Shown: positions 26,807 through 34,941 of the stretch, piece by piece | Layout: the number at the start of each line of letters is the position of its first letter | How positions within the stretch are numbered: position 1 is the first letter of the stretch | Source: Paenibacillus sp. USDA918EY | GTDB lineage: Bacteria > Bacillota > Bacilli > Paenibacillales > Paenibacillaceae | Direction of reading: 5' to 3' | Length of the DNA stretch: 36,729 nt | NCBI RefSeq assembly: GCF_009870825.1 | Contig: NZ_WTWY01000028.1 | Coordinates: 1 to 36,729, forward strand | Notes under the pieces: generated by a model | Database searches by the model: none | What the model was told of the DNA's origin: nothing | The model's input: only the letters and a program-made list of their open reading frames with translations | Made by a program: the position numbers and the translations under genes

Positions 26807-27793
26807 TTGATCCGATTCGGAACGATTGGCACCAACTGGATTACGGAACGTTTTCTGCATGCGGCACTTGAGAATGACGATTTCGAGCTGAAAGCGGTGT
26901 ATTCCCGCACGGAGGAAAAGGGGCGCGAATTCGCGGCCCAGTTCGGCGAACCCAAGGTGTATACCGATTTGAACGAGATGGCTTCAAGCGATGAGATCGA
27001 CGCGGTGTACATCGCCAGCCCGAATTCGCTTCATGCGGAGCAGGCGATTTTGTTCATGAACCACCACAAACATGTGCTGTGCGAAAAACCGCTCGCCTCG
27101 AACAGCGGCGAGGTGCGGAAAATGATCGCGGCGGCCGAGGCCAACGGCGTGGTGCTGATGGAAGCGATGAAATCCACGCTGATGCCGAACTTCAGAATCA
27201 TGAAAGAAAATCTGTATAAAATCGGCCAGGTGCGCCGTTATTTTGCCGGCTACTGCCAATACTCCTCGCGTTACGACGCGTTTAAGCAGGGCACGGTGCT
27301 GAATGCGTTCAATCCGGAATTTTCGAACGGGGCGCTGATGGATTTGGGCATTTACTGCATTTATCCGCTCGTGTCCCTGTTCGGCAAGCCGGATTCGGTC
27401 AAGGCGTTCGGCATCATGCTCTCTTCCGGCGTGGACGGGGAAGGCAGCGTCATTATGCGCTATCCGGAAATGGACGCGGTCGTCATGTATTCGAAAATAT
27501 CCGACTCTTTCCTGCCCGCCGAAATTCAAGGGGAAAACGGGACGATGGTCATCGACCGGATCAACCAGCCGTACGACGTGAAAATTCAGTACCGGGACGG
27601 CAGCGTGGAAGAATTGACCCAGCAGCAAATCCATGAATCGATGTATTACGAGCTGGAGGAATTTATCCGCATGATTCGCCGCGGCAAGCGCTGCAGCAAA
27701 ATCAATTCCCACGAAACGTCGCTTGCGGTCGCCGAGGTGATGGAGGAAGCGCGTAAACAGATTGGACTGAAATACGCGGCGGACCCATGGTGA
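26807..27793 (+). CDS. Gfo/Idh/MocA family oxidoreductase
   Basis: A 328-residue NAD(P)-dependent dehydrogenase. TTG at 26807 is preferred: GGGAAAGGA ends 9 nt upstream and the protein then begins IRFGTIGTNWIT, the usual start for this subgroup. The longer ATG 26786 has no ribosome site. The Rossmann loop is FGTIGTNW; VYIASPNSLHAEQA and CEKPLASN (with the catalytic Lys) follow, then the Gfo/Idh C-terminal domain. Substrate unknown, probably a sugar or cyclitol. Its stop overlaps the next gene's start (TGATG), so they are coupled. Confidence 0.88.
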   Translation: MIRFGTIGTNWITERFLHAALENDDFELKAVYSRTEEKGREFAAQFGEPKVYTDLNEMASSDEIDAVYIASPNSLHAEQAILFMNHHKHVLCEKPLASNSGEVRKMIAAAEANGVVLMEAMKSTLMPNFRIMKENLYKIGQVRRYFAGYCQYSSRYDAFKQGTVLNAFNPEFSNGALMDLGIYCIYPLVSLFGKPDSVKAFGIMLSSGVDGEGSVIMRYPEMDAVVMYSKISDSFLPAEIQGENGTMVIDRINQPYDVKIQYRDGSVEELTQQQIHESMYYELEEFIRMIRRGKRCSKINSHETSLAVAEVMEEARKQIGLKYAADPW

Positions 27794-28308
27794 TGTTCGA
27801 TCCGACGATTTTCGAGAATCTTAAGGTGGCCCTTGAAAACCAATTGTACGATCTCGATAATATCGACGGCCTGATCCGGATCATCGGCCGCGACGACCGG
27901 CTTGAAATGTCCGTCATGTCCCGGGAGTTTGCCATCCGGTTCGAATTGGCGGGAAGACCGGAGGTTATTGCGGAGATCGGGTTGAAGGCGTCCTTGGCCG
28001 ATTTGTCCGCCGAGATTTTGGAGATTGAAGACGTGAGGCCGGGATGCAGGCTGAGGATCGGGTTCGGGATGAACGTGACGGAAGCCGAGACGGAATGCGC
28101 CGAAATCGAACGGATCTTAAAAACGATCTGGCCGGATATTCCGCTTGTTCAAACCTTAACCCGAGTATACGGGGATGAACGGAACGGCTGCCGGAACAAA
28201 GCCGAGCTGAGATTCGGGCGGAAAATCGACGAGGAGCAGATGGGAGATTTGCCCGAGCTCATCGATTACGTGCTGAGGTCATTGAAGGAGCTTGGCGAAC
28301 GCTTTTAA
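27793..28308 (+). CDS. Conserved-looking protein of unknown function, coupled to the oxidoreductase
   Basis: A 171-residue soluble acidic protein. ATG 27793 shares one base with the TGA of the upstream oxidoreductase, a termination-reinitiation arrangement; ATG 27787 is an alternative giving two more residues. The start MFDPTIFENLKVALENQLYD is well-formed and the body alternates helices and strands, with two Cys (around residues 80 and 103) and no membrane segment or known motif. I recognise no family. Tight coupling suggests a role together with the dehydrogenase. Confidence 0.75.
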   Translation: MFDPTIFENLKVALENQLYDLDNIDGLIRIIGRDDRLEMSVMSREFAIRFELAGRPEVIAEIGLKASLADLSAEILEIEDVRPGCRLRIGFGMNVTEAETECAEIERILKTIWPDIPLVQTLTRVYGDERNGCRNKAELRFGRKIDEEQMGDLPELIDYVLRSLKELGERF

Positions 28309-28403
28309 CGGAAATAGAGCAGCATGTAAAGACGCACACACGGGAACGTTTTACGCTGAAGGTTCATATGTCATGGGAATCTATTAAAAAGGGTGGTTCC
28401 GTT

Positions 28404-30701
28404 ATGCGATTCAAACCTTTGAAGCTTTTGGCCGGCGCGGCGGTCCTTGCGGCATCTTCCGCGATGCTGCTCAGCGTGCCCGGCACTGCGGGGATGGCGG
28501 CATCCTCCGCAGCGTCCGCGTCAAAGCAGGTTCAGCCTGCAAGCAAGCTTGTGTTTCGTTATAAAACGCCCTATTTTGCCGATCAGCTCACGAGCGCTTC
28601 CAGGTGGGAGGATCTGAAAGCTGCGGGATACGGGTTAACAGGGGAATCGGCAAATGTAAAACCGTCCGGAGCCGCAGGAAATTCGCCGGGCTCCGCTTCC
28701 GGGGATCTTGTTTTAACGGTTTCGAATGAGGAAGGCAGCCGCTGGATTCCCCGCTGGTATACGTCGGATGCGGCCGAGTCGATCGTCGATGTTTCGCCGT
28801 CATATGTCGCCGTCAAGCCCGATACCAAGCTTTCGCTCGCGCCGGGGAGCGGCTTGAAATGGGCCCCGCCCGAGCAGGGCATGAAGTTCGTTGCGCTGGC
28901 GGAGTGGAAGGATTGGACGGCCGTGATGGTCAGCCCCCAAGGATGGCATGGGGATGACCGGGTGTACAGACCCGTGCTGCTTTGGATGAATACGCAGGCG
29001 ATCGCTTCGAAAAGGGCAATCCCGACCGGGGTTTTAAGCGGAGATTCCGCCGTGCCGGATGAGCTTGCAAGGAACTTGACCGAATTTTTGCTCGAAAAGG
29101 GCGATAGCGCGGCTAATGTGCAGAAGCTGCTGGGCGCCCCTGACGTGAAGGAGCGGTCGGCCAATCTGGCGGAGCCGGGCGAACCGATGCGGCTGGGCAT
29201 CACTTGGCGTTATGAACGTCCGCAGGCTCAGTTGGCGGTCGCCTTTTCCCCGGAAGGCAGGCTTGCCGCCTGGAAATGGATCCTTCCCGCCGACGGAAAG
29301 CTGGAAATCAACAGAACGGCGGGCAGCGATTACCGGTTTACATATGATTTTCGGACGATGCCCATTCCAGCGACGATTCATGCCAAGCCGGCATGGAGAA
29401 ACCAAGGGACCTTGAATTACGCCTACCTGATTGGCGCCACCGATCGGGTGCTGCTCGTCAACGGGGATGACGGCGGATTCAGCGGAATGCATTACGCGTC
29501 TTCCGTTTATGCCGTCGACCGGGGCACCGGGCAAAAGCTGTGGCAGGCGGACGCCGGATTCGGGATGTTCGGCGTTTCGCTGGACGCCTCCCGCAATACG
29601 GCGGCGGTATTTACGGATTATGATCCCGCGAAGAAAAAGTACGAAGCCCGCATTCGCGAGTTCCGGCTGCAGGATGGGCGTATTTTATGGGAAAAGCAGC
29701 TGCCGAAGGAACGCCAGATTCGGATGTTTGCAGCCCAAGGCGTCATCCTTTTACAGCAAACGCTTGCTTCGAAACCGGCTTCCGAGGTGTTGAGCGTGCT
29801 CGACCGAACAACGGGCAAACAGCGCTGGAACAGGACGCTGAAAAGCAATCAGCAAATCCTCGAAACCGACGCGGAAGATCCGTATATCTTGCTGCAGGAT
29901 GGCGCGAAGCTGACGGCGCTGGATCCGCTGGACGGGAAAGAGCGGTGGAGCGTGGCCGGCGCCGGTCCGGCCAAGGAAGATCCTCAGTGGAATCCTTATG
30001 CCGCCTACGGCAATATCCGCCAGCCGCTGCAGCACGACAGCAGCCGATGGCTCCTGGTGGGCAGCGAATGGATGCTGCTGAACGGGGATGACGGGCAGGT
30101 CCTTGCCCGATTCCCGTGGCATCCGCAGGAGCGTTTCGAAACGACCAACGATTCCAGATATATTTTGGTGCAGCGCTCCGAAAAGGCGGACGACTTCGAT
30201 CCTTCCAGGATCGAGGAAACGGTGCTGTATGACGTTGTCCAGAAGCGCAGCCTGTGGACGCTGCCGGGCAAGGCGGTAAACGGTACGGTCGACGGAAACC
30301 GGTTGTACGCGGTGCTGAACGGGCGGCCGGCAGCCGTCGATCTCGAAAAGGGGACGCTACTTTGGCAGATGCCCGTCACCTCCCTTGAATCTGCAAGCCC
30401 GTATACGATGGACGAAATGGCAAAGACCCGTTTTGCCGTTTTATCGCGTTACCTTCTGATCGGGTATGGTTCCGATCTGCTTGTGCTGCGGAAGGAGGAC
30501 GGCGGCGTGGCGGGCCGGCTGCATGACCTGCAGTTCGATTTCGCCGAAGCCCATTACCGGAGAGGCATCGAAGGACTGCTGAATATGAGCCCCGGCGGCG
30601 ACATCTATATCGGTTCCTCCAACGGCGGATTGGCGCGGTATCATAAGGCGGATCTTGAACGATTGCTGGATGGGACGGACCGGGCGCCGGAACGCCGGTA
30701 A
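28404..30701 (+). CDS. Large secreted protein: SH3-like, BamE-like and PQQ-type beta-propeller domains
   Basis: A 765-residue protein. ATG 28404 follows AAAGGGTGG. It has a signal peptide (FKPLKLLAGAAVLAASSAMLL, cleavage near residue 35). About residues 100-200 look like an SH3-type wall module (VKPDTKLSLAPGSGLKWAPPE; VALAEWKDWTAVMVSP). About 215-300 resembles a BamE/SmpA-like fold (VQKLLGAPDVKERSA, WRYERPQAQLAVAF, GRLAAWKW). From about 340 on there are PQQ-enzyme-like propeller repeats: VYAVDRGTGQKLWQADAG, IREFRLQDGRILWEKQLP, VLDRTTGKQRWNRTLK, LTALDPLDGKERWSV, VDLEKGTLLWQMP. PQQ cofactor residues were not identified, so it is more likely a binding or sensing scaffold. No catalytic role can be assigned. 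Confidence 0.75.
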   Translation: MRFKPLKLLAGAAVLAASSAMLLSVPGTAGMAASSAASASKQVQPASKLVFRYKTPYFADQLTSASRWEDLKAAGYGLTGESANVKPSGAAGNSPGSASGDLVLTVSNEEGSRWIPRWYTSDAAESIVDVSPSYVAVKPDTKLSLAPGSGLKWAPPEQGMKFVALAEWKDWTAVMVSPQGWHGDDRVYRPVLLWMNTQAIASKRAIPTGVLSGDSAVPDELARNLTEFLLEKGDSAANVQKLLGAPDVKERSANLAEPGEPMRLGITWRYERPQAQLAVAFSPEGRLAAWKWILPADGKLEINRTAGSDYRFTYDFRTMPIPATIHAKPAWRNQGTLNYAYLIGATDRVLLVNGDDGGFSGMHYASSVYAVDRGTGQKLWQADAGFGMFGVSLDASRNTAAVFTDYDPAKKKYEARIREFRLQDGRILWEKQLPKERQIRMFAAQGVILLQQTLASKPASEVLSVLDRTTGKQRWNRTLKSNQQILETDAEDPYILLQDGAKLTALDPLDGKERWSVAGAGPAKEDPQWNPYAAYGNIRQPLQHDSSRWLLVGSEWMLLNGDDGQVLARFPWHPQERFETTNDSRYILVQRSEKADDFDPSRIEETVLYDVVQKRSLWTLPGKAVNGTVDGNRLYAVLNGRPAAVDLEKGTLLWQMPVTSLESASPYTMDEMAKTRFAVLSRYLLIGYGSDLLVLRKEDGGVAGRLHDLQFDFAEAHYRRGIEGLLNMSPGGDIYIGSSNGGLARYHKADLERLLDGTDRAPERR

Positions 30702-30710
30702 AATGAAAGG

Positions 30711-30738
30711 CCCTGCGCTTTTGCAGGGTTTTTCTTTT
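30711..30738 (+). terminator. Rho-independent terminator
   Basis: CCCTGC GCTTTT GCAGGG followed by a T-rich tract. It sits between convergent genes. Confidence 0.85.
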
Positions 30739-31728
30739 TTAGAACGGAAAGCTGAGCTGCTCCACCTCGGGGGAGGGAAGCGGCATTTCGGGTTGGAAAG
30801 GCGCGGCGCTGCCTGCTATTCTCTCCGGCTTGCAGCCGCCGCTTCGCTTCTCGGGCGCGTCGTCGAACAGACGGAGTTTTTGCTTCAGCCCGCCGGCGAG
30901 CGTCTTGATCTTTTCCGCGTAACGCGGATCGGGATAGGCGCCTTGGAACAAGCTTTTGTACCGTGGAACAAGCTCCGGATAATGCTGCCCGAGCGCATGC
31001 ATAAACCAGTTTTTCACGTCCGGCGACAAACGGAGCAGCGAAGTCATCGCAAACGAGGCCTGATGATCTTTGGCTGCGGTCATCAATTCCTCGAGGTTTT
31101 CCTTCGAATCCGTCAGGAAGGGCAGGATGGGCGCAATAAACAGGCCGGTATGCACGCCGTTTGCCGACAGCTGTTTCACGGTTTCAAGCCTTTTGTAGGG
31201 GGGAGGGGCTCCCGGTTCCATCATCCGGATGACGGAAGGGTCAAGCGAATTCAAGCTGATGTTGACCGAATCGACGTTCATACGGCTGAGCAGATCGAGG
31301 TCGCGTAAAATGAGCGGCGAACGCGTGGTGATGCTGGTGCGGATCCGGTATTTGGCGAGCACCTCAAGGCAGGCGCGGGTGATCCGCGCCTTGATTTCCA
31401 CCGGCTGATAAGGATCGGTCGCCGTCCCCAGGACAACCAAGCCGACATGCCGCCGAAGCTCGCCGATATCGTAACGGAAACGCCGGGCCATCCGCGACAG
31501 CTGCTCTTCCAGCGCCTCGGCCGCGTTCGTTTTCAGCATGATCCGGTTTTGGAATTCATCGTCGGCTTCCCGTCCGATAAAAGACTGAAAACCTCGGGCA
31601 TAACAAAAGCTGCAGCCGTGGGCACACCCGCGATAGGGATTGATGGACCAATCGAAGGGCATGCTTTTTGCCTGCACCTTGTTCAGCGTTTGCTTGACGG
31701 TTTGGGTTTCGTACATTTTTTTGGACAA
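30739..31728 (-). CDS. Radical SAM protein related to spore photoproduct lyase
   Basis: A 329-residue radical SAM enzyme. TTG at 31728 is the start, 9 nt after GGAGG on the minus strand; the next Met is 21 nt away. The iron-sulfur motif is C35-x3-C39-x2-C42 in RGCAHGCSFCYARG. Further landmarks are LGTATDPYQPVE, ITTRSPLILRDLDLL and VNISLNSLD, typical of the SPL-like / Rv2578c group. True spore photoproduct lyase is longer and has an extra conserved Cys; this one is a paralogue of unknown reaction. A LexA box lies between this gene and tatD, so a DNA-damage role is plausible. Confidence 0.88.
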   Translation of the reverse strand: MSKKMYETQTVKQTLNKVQAKSMPFDWSINPYRGCAHGCSFCYARGFQSFIGREADDEFQNRIMLKTNAAEALEEQLSRMARRFRYDIGELRRHVGLVVLGTATDPYQPVEIKARITRACLEVLAKYRIRTSITTRSPLILRDLDLLSRMNVDSVNISLNSLDPSVIRMMEPGAPPPYKRLETVKQLSANGVHTGLFIAPILPFLTDSKENLEELMTAAKDHQASFAMTSLLRLSPDVKNWFMHALGQHYPELVPRYKSLFQGAYPDPRYAEKIKTLAGGLKQKLRLFDDAPEKRSGGCKPERIAGSAAPFQPEMPLPSPEVEQLSFPF

Positions 31729-31748
31729 GGATCCTCACCTCCATATCG

Positions 31749-31781
31749 CGAACATTTGTTCTGTTTATATGTAGTATACTA
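31749..31781 (-). promoter_or_regulatory. LexA/DinR box and promoter between the SPL-like gene and tatD
   Basis: CGAACATTTGTTCT at 31749-31762 matches the Bacillus LexA consensus (CGAAC, 4 nt, GTTYG) except its final base. TAGTATACTA (31772-31781) is self-complementary and supplies a TATACT -10 on the minus strand, placing the box just downstream of that transcription start. The box should repress the radical SAM gene; effect on tatD depends on where its promoter lies. Confidence 0.65.
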
Positions 31782-31885
31782 TACCTCAGTTCGTTTTGAA
31801 AATACGATGGAAAATGAAGGCAGCCGCAAAGAAAATCAGGATTTTGCAAAATCCGATTCAAAATAAAAGAAGGCAGGGATCAAAA

Positions 31886-32680
31886 ATGCAACCGCAAATG
31901 ATCGATATCGGAGTAAATTTGACGAACCGCTCGTTTCACAAGGACCGCGAGGAGGTGATCGCACGGGCGGAGGCCGCTGGAGTTACGCCGCTCATCGTAA
32001 CCGGCACCAGTGTAAGGAGCAGCGAGGAAGCCGCGCGTTATGCCGAAACGCACCCCGGAAAGCTGTATGCCACGGCAGGCGTTCATCCCCATGACGTGAA
32101 GGAATGCGGCAGCGGTACGCTCGAGCGGCTGCGCTGGCTTGCCGCGCTTCCGCAGGTGGTGGCCATCGGCGAATGCGGACTGGATTACAACCGCGATTTT
32201 TCGCCGCGCGATATGCAGCGCGAATGGTTTCAGAAGCAGGTTCAGCTTGCAGGGGAGCTGGGAATGCCGCTGTTCTTGCATGAACGGGACGCGCATGCCG
32301 ATTTTGCCGCCATCATGAGGGATTATCCGGACATGATCGCGAAATCGGTGGTGCACTGCTTTACGGGTACCCGGGAAGAGCTCGAAACCTACCTCGAGAT
32401 GGGCTTTCATATCGGCATTACCGGCTGGATTTGCGACGAGCGGCGCGGACAGCATCTGCGTGAGCTGGTGAAAGACATTCCGCTCGATCAGCTCATGATC
32501 GAAACGGATGCGCCGTATCTGACGCCGCGGGACCTCAGACCGAAGCCGAAGGACGGGCGGAACGAGCCTGCATTTTTGGCGCATATCGCGAAGGTGGTCG
32601 CTTCCTGCATGGGCATAGACGTGGAGGAAGTCGCAAACGGCACGGCCAAAACGACCAAAGCGTTTTTTCAAATCCCGTGA
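31886..32680 (+). CDS. tatD: TatD family metal-dependent DNase, TatD-proper type
   Basis: A 264-residue TIM-barrel hydrolase. ATG 31886 follows GCAGGGA. It matches E. coli TatD rather than the YcfH/YabD paralogue: IDIGVNLTNRSFHKDREEV at the N-terminus, AGVHPHDVK, IGECGLDYNRDFSP, FLHERDAH, VHCFTGTREE, GITGWICDERRG and ETDAPYLTPRDL. The first metal motif is GVN instead of the HxH found in YcfH, normal for TatD proper. TatD acts as a 3'-5' exonuclease in DNA repair and degradation. It is divergent from the SPL-like gene across a LexA box. Confidence 0.93.
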   Translation: MQPQMIDIGVNLTNRSFHKDREEVIARAEAAGVTPLIVTGTSVRSSEEAARYAETHPGKLYATAGVHPHDVKECGSGTLERLRWLAALPQVVAIGECGLDYNRDFSPRDMQREWFQKQVQLAGELGMPLFLHERDAHADFAAIMRDYPDMIAKSVVHCFTGTREELETYLEMGFHIGITGWICDERRGQHLRELVKDIPLDQLMIETDAPYLTPRDLRPKPKDGRNEPAFLAHIAKVVASCMGIDVEEVANGTAKTTKAFFQIP

Positions 32681-32765
32681 GGGGATATCCACGGTCCGTC
32701 TTCTGTGAAAGTACGTCGATTGCCGTTTTTCTTAATTCTTGTATATTGTGACATCCGCTCTGTTG

Positions 32766-32771
32766 TATAAT
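32766..32771 (+). promoter_or_regulatory. -10 element for the diguanylate cyclase gene
   Basis: TATAAT at 32766-32771; the best -35 (TTGTGA, 32746-32751) is too close, so the promoter is weak. Predicted transcription starts near 32778, which excludes the longer frame from 32739 and favours the start at 32844. Confidence 0.4.
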
Positions 32772-32843
32772 GTCATCATGGCACGGAAGAAGTCAGATCT
32801 TCCACAATTATGGAGCAGGCGGGATGAGATTTTGAGGCATGTT

Positions 32844-34406
32844 ATGAAAAAAGGAATTACGCTCCGGTTTACCATTTCGCTGTTGGTGATCACGGCGATT
32901 TTGCTTACGATGTTGACGAGCATTACCTCTGCCGTACAGGTTAACCGAACTTCCTTGATCGACAATTATTTGAACAAAAACGAATCGTATTCGAAAAAGA
33001 TGGCGGCCAACGCGAACGAATTGCTGAAAACGATGCAGGATAACCTCCGCGCAATCGCCGTCATTTCCGGGCGGGAAAGCACGATGGATCGGCAGTTGTT
33101 CGATGATCTGTTTCAGGAGAACACCCAATATTTCAATTCGATTGTCGTTGCAGACCACGAGCGGGTCGTTCAGGCGATCAGCCCGCATACGACCGGAATA
33201 TCCGTGGGGGACAAGCTGACCTCCGAGCAAAGCAAAAAAGCCGTTGACATAAAAAAACCTTTTATTTCCGAGCCTTACCGTGCGACGACGGGGCGGCTCA
33301 TCATTCTAATTTCAGCTCCCATCGAGGACAAAAACGGGGCCTATAAAGGATTTGTGGGCGGCACGATTTACCTGGAGGAAAAAAACGTGCTCAGCACGAT
33401 GCTGAAGGAGCATTTTTTCGGGGACGGTTCTTACGTATACGTCGTGGAAAAAAACGGAGATTTGATCTTCCATCCGGACCGGCAACGGGTCGGGCAGAAC
33501 GTCGTTCAAAACGAAGTCGTCCGGAAGGTAATATCGGGCCAAACCGGCTCCCAGAAGGTAACCAATTCTTTGGGAGAAATTTTTCTGGCGGGTTATGCGT
33601 ACGAATCAAGCAGCTCGTGGGGCATCGTTTCCCAGACTCCATACGAAGTGATCGACAAGCCGTTAAATCTGTTGGTCAATCGGATGCTGCTGTTTTCGCT
33701 GCCGTTCCTGCTGCTGATTTTGATTCTGGCCTGGTGGGTCGCTAGCCGGATCGCGAAGCCGCTGCATACGCTGGCCCGGTTTTCGGACGAGGCCACCTTG
33801 AAACCCGTGCCTGCCGAGAACATTCCGGACATCCACTCTTATTATTACGAGGTCAGGCTGTTATCGCAAAGCGTGAAAATTGCGCTGCAAAGCATGAACC
33901 GCGATTTGACGCATCTCAGGCATGAAGTCAACGTCGACGAGCTGACCGGCCTTGTCAACCGCAGAGGTTTTGACGGCGTGATGGCGGGCTGGCTGGAAAG
34001 CAACATGCCGTTTGCGCTCATTTTGATCGACATTGACCATTTCAAGCTGGTGAACGATACGTACGGGCATGTGGTCGGCGATGAGGTGCTTCGTTATTTG
34101 TCGCGGCTGATGAAGCTGGTCGCTTCCGAAGAAGACGTATGCTTCCGTTATGGCGGCGAGGAGTTCGGTATATTGATCAACCGCTCCGGACTGGCCAGGG
34201 CAAAAGATATGGCGGATCGGCTGCGCGATCAGCTTGCCATCACCAAAAGCCCGACCGGCCAACCGATCACGATTTCCGCGGGTATTTCGGCATTTCCGGC
34301 GCACGGCCATTCGGCCGAGGAGCTCGTGATGCGGGCGGACGAGGCCTTGTACCAATCCAAGGAAAACGGCCGAAACCGGACGACGGTGAGCAAGGCGGCT
34401 CAGTAA
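32844..34406 (+). CDS. Membrane diguanylate cyclase with dCache-type sensor
   Basis: A 520-residue protein that makes cyclic-di-GMP. ATG 32844 follows TGAGG; the upstream in-frame ATG 32778 coincides with the probable transcription start. Layout: membrane segment 1 (LRFTISLLVITAILLTML), a periplasm-facing dCache sensor of about 240 residues (FQENTQYFNSIVVAD, YVVEKNGDLIFHPD), membrane segment 2 (LLFSLPFLLLILILAWWV), a HAMP-like linker (ASRIAKPLHTL) and a GGDEF domain. The active motif is GGEEF (437-441), with DELTGLVNRR and IDIDHFKLVND intact. The inhibitory I-site RxxD, five residues before, is SEED (428-431) and so lacks its Arg. Product feedback inhibition is probably absent. Confidence 0.9.
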   Translation: MKKGITLRFTISLLVITAILLTMLTSITSAVQVNRTSLIDNYLNKNESYSKKMAANANELLKTMQDNLRAIAVISGRESTMDRQLFDDLFQENTQYFNSIVVADHERVVQAISPHTTGISVGDKLTSEQSKKAVDIKKPFISEPYRATTGRLIILISAPIEDKNGAYKGFVGGTIYLEEKNVLSTMLKEHFFGDGSYVYVVEKNGDLIFHPDRQRVGQNVVQNEVVRKVISGQTGSQKVTNSLGEIFLAGYAYESSSSWGIVSQTPYEVIDKPLNLLVNRMLLFSLPFLLLILILAWWVASRIAKPLHTLARFSDEATLKPVPAENIPDIHSYYYEVRLLSQSVKIALQSMNRDLTHLRHEVNVDELTGLVNRRGFDGVMAGWLESNMPFALILIDIDHFKLVNDTYGHVVGDEVLRYLSRLMKLVASEEDVCFRYGGEEFGILINRSGLARAKDMADRLRDQLAITKSPTGQPITISAGISAFPAHGHSAEELVMRADEALYQSKENGRNRTTVSKAAQ

Positions 34407-34440
34407 AAGGGCTTCCCTCACCCGCCTCAAAACTTTGGAA

Positions 34441-34469
34441 TTGTGAAAACGGCATTCATGTGTTAAGAT
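34441..34469 (+). promoter_or_regulatory. Sigma-A promoter of the hflX leader
   Basis: TTGTGA (34441-34446), 17 bp, TGT TAAGAT (extended -10, 34461-34469). Transcription would start about 34476, giving a leader of roughly 465 nt before hflX. Confidence 0.7.
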
Positions 34470-34505
34470 GGTAACAATTACAATGATCGGAGGGTTCGCG
34501 AAGTT

Positions 34506-34547
34506 ATGATTAATATTAAATTCCGTTTCTTCTCTTTGTGCCGCTAA
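34506..34547 (+). CDS. Leader peptide of the hflX attenuator (13 codons)
   Basis: ATG 34506 to TAA 34547 encodes MINIKFRFFSLCR. GGAGGG at 34489-34494 lies 11 nt upstream, and the predicted transcription start is 30 nt before the ATG. K5-F6-R7 is a +X+ motif of the kind at which macrolide-bound ribosomes stall in Erm leader peptides. TTTGTGC at the end of the frame can pair with GCTCAAA just after it, so a stalled ribosome would change RNA folding. No such peptide is annotated by length-limited gene finders. Translation is inferred from the ribosome site and position. Confidence 0.6.
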   Translation: MINIKFRFFSLCR

Positions 34548-34692
34548 TTGAATAGTGCTCAAAGGCTCTGCCCCGTGCAGGGCGAACGGGATTGGTATGC
34601 ATATCTTCGGATGAACCCAATATATTCATACGCGTGCCGTCTAAGTCTTTTCAGGCTTCAGGCGCGCAAGGGTTACGGCGGGAGAGGCTTCT

Positions 34693-34750
34693 ACAGCCCC
34701 TCCTTTGCTGTTTTTCGGGTACGCTTGACGGCTGCAAAGGCGGCCGTTTT
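34693..34750 (+). terminator. Two tandem terminator-like hairpins in the hflX leader
   Basis: ACAGC (34693-34697) pairs with GCTGT (34707-34711) before five T; GGAGAGGC / GCCCCTCC nearby (34681-34703) can form a competing stem. ACGGC (34728-34732) pairs with GCCGT (34743-34747) before further T. Each is modest alone; as a series they fit an attenuator. Confidence 0.45.
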
Positions 34751-34777
34751 CCTGACCTAACGGATGGATGCGAATCT

Positions 34778-34799
34778 AAAAGCCTCTTTGGCTTTTTAT
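34778..34799 (+). terminator. Third terminator hairpin in the hflX leader
   Basis: AAAAGCC TCTTT GGCTTTT, followed by TATTT. Confidence 0.65.
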
Positions 34800-34851
34800 T
34801 TGGCATGCGGCCGGCGTCTCAGGCATCCGTGACTCTCGTTCGTTCCTGGAA

Positions 34852-34877
34852 CCACAGGCAGCAGCCTGCGGTTTTTT
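34852..34877 (+). terminator. Final attenuator terminator before hflX
   Basis: CCACAGGC (34852-34859) AGCA GCCTGCGG (34864-34871) with one mismatch, then six T. It lies 64 nt before the hflX start and must be read through for hflX to be expressed from the leader promoter. Confidence 0.8.
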
Positions 34878-34941
34878 CGTTTGTTTCGGGGATTTTCCAA
34901 AATTTCGAGGCAAATAATAATCACTTGGAGGGATTTCATAT

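Noticed and set aside
34548..34760. Small frames in the hflX leader after the 13-codon peptide (for example 34548-34760)
   Set aside because: They cross several terminator hairpins and have no ribosome site; the region is best read as untranslated leader.
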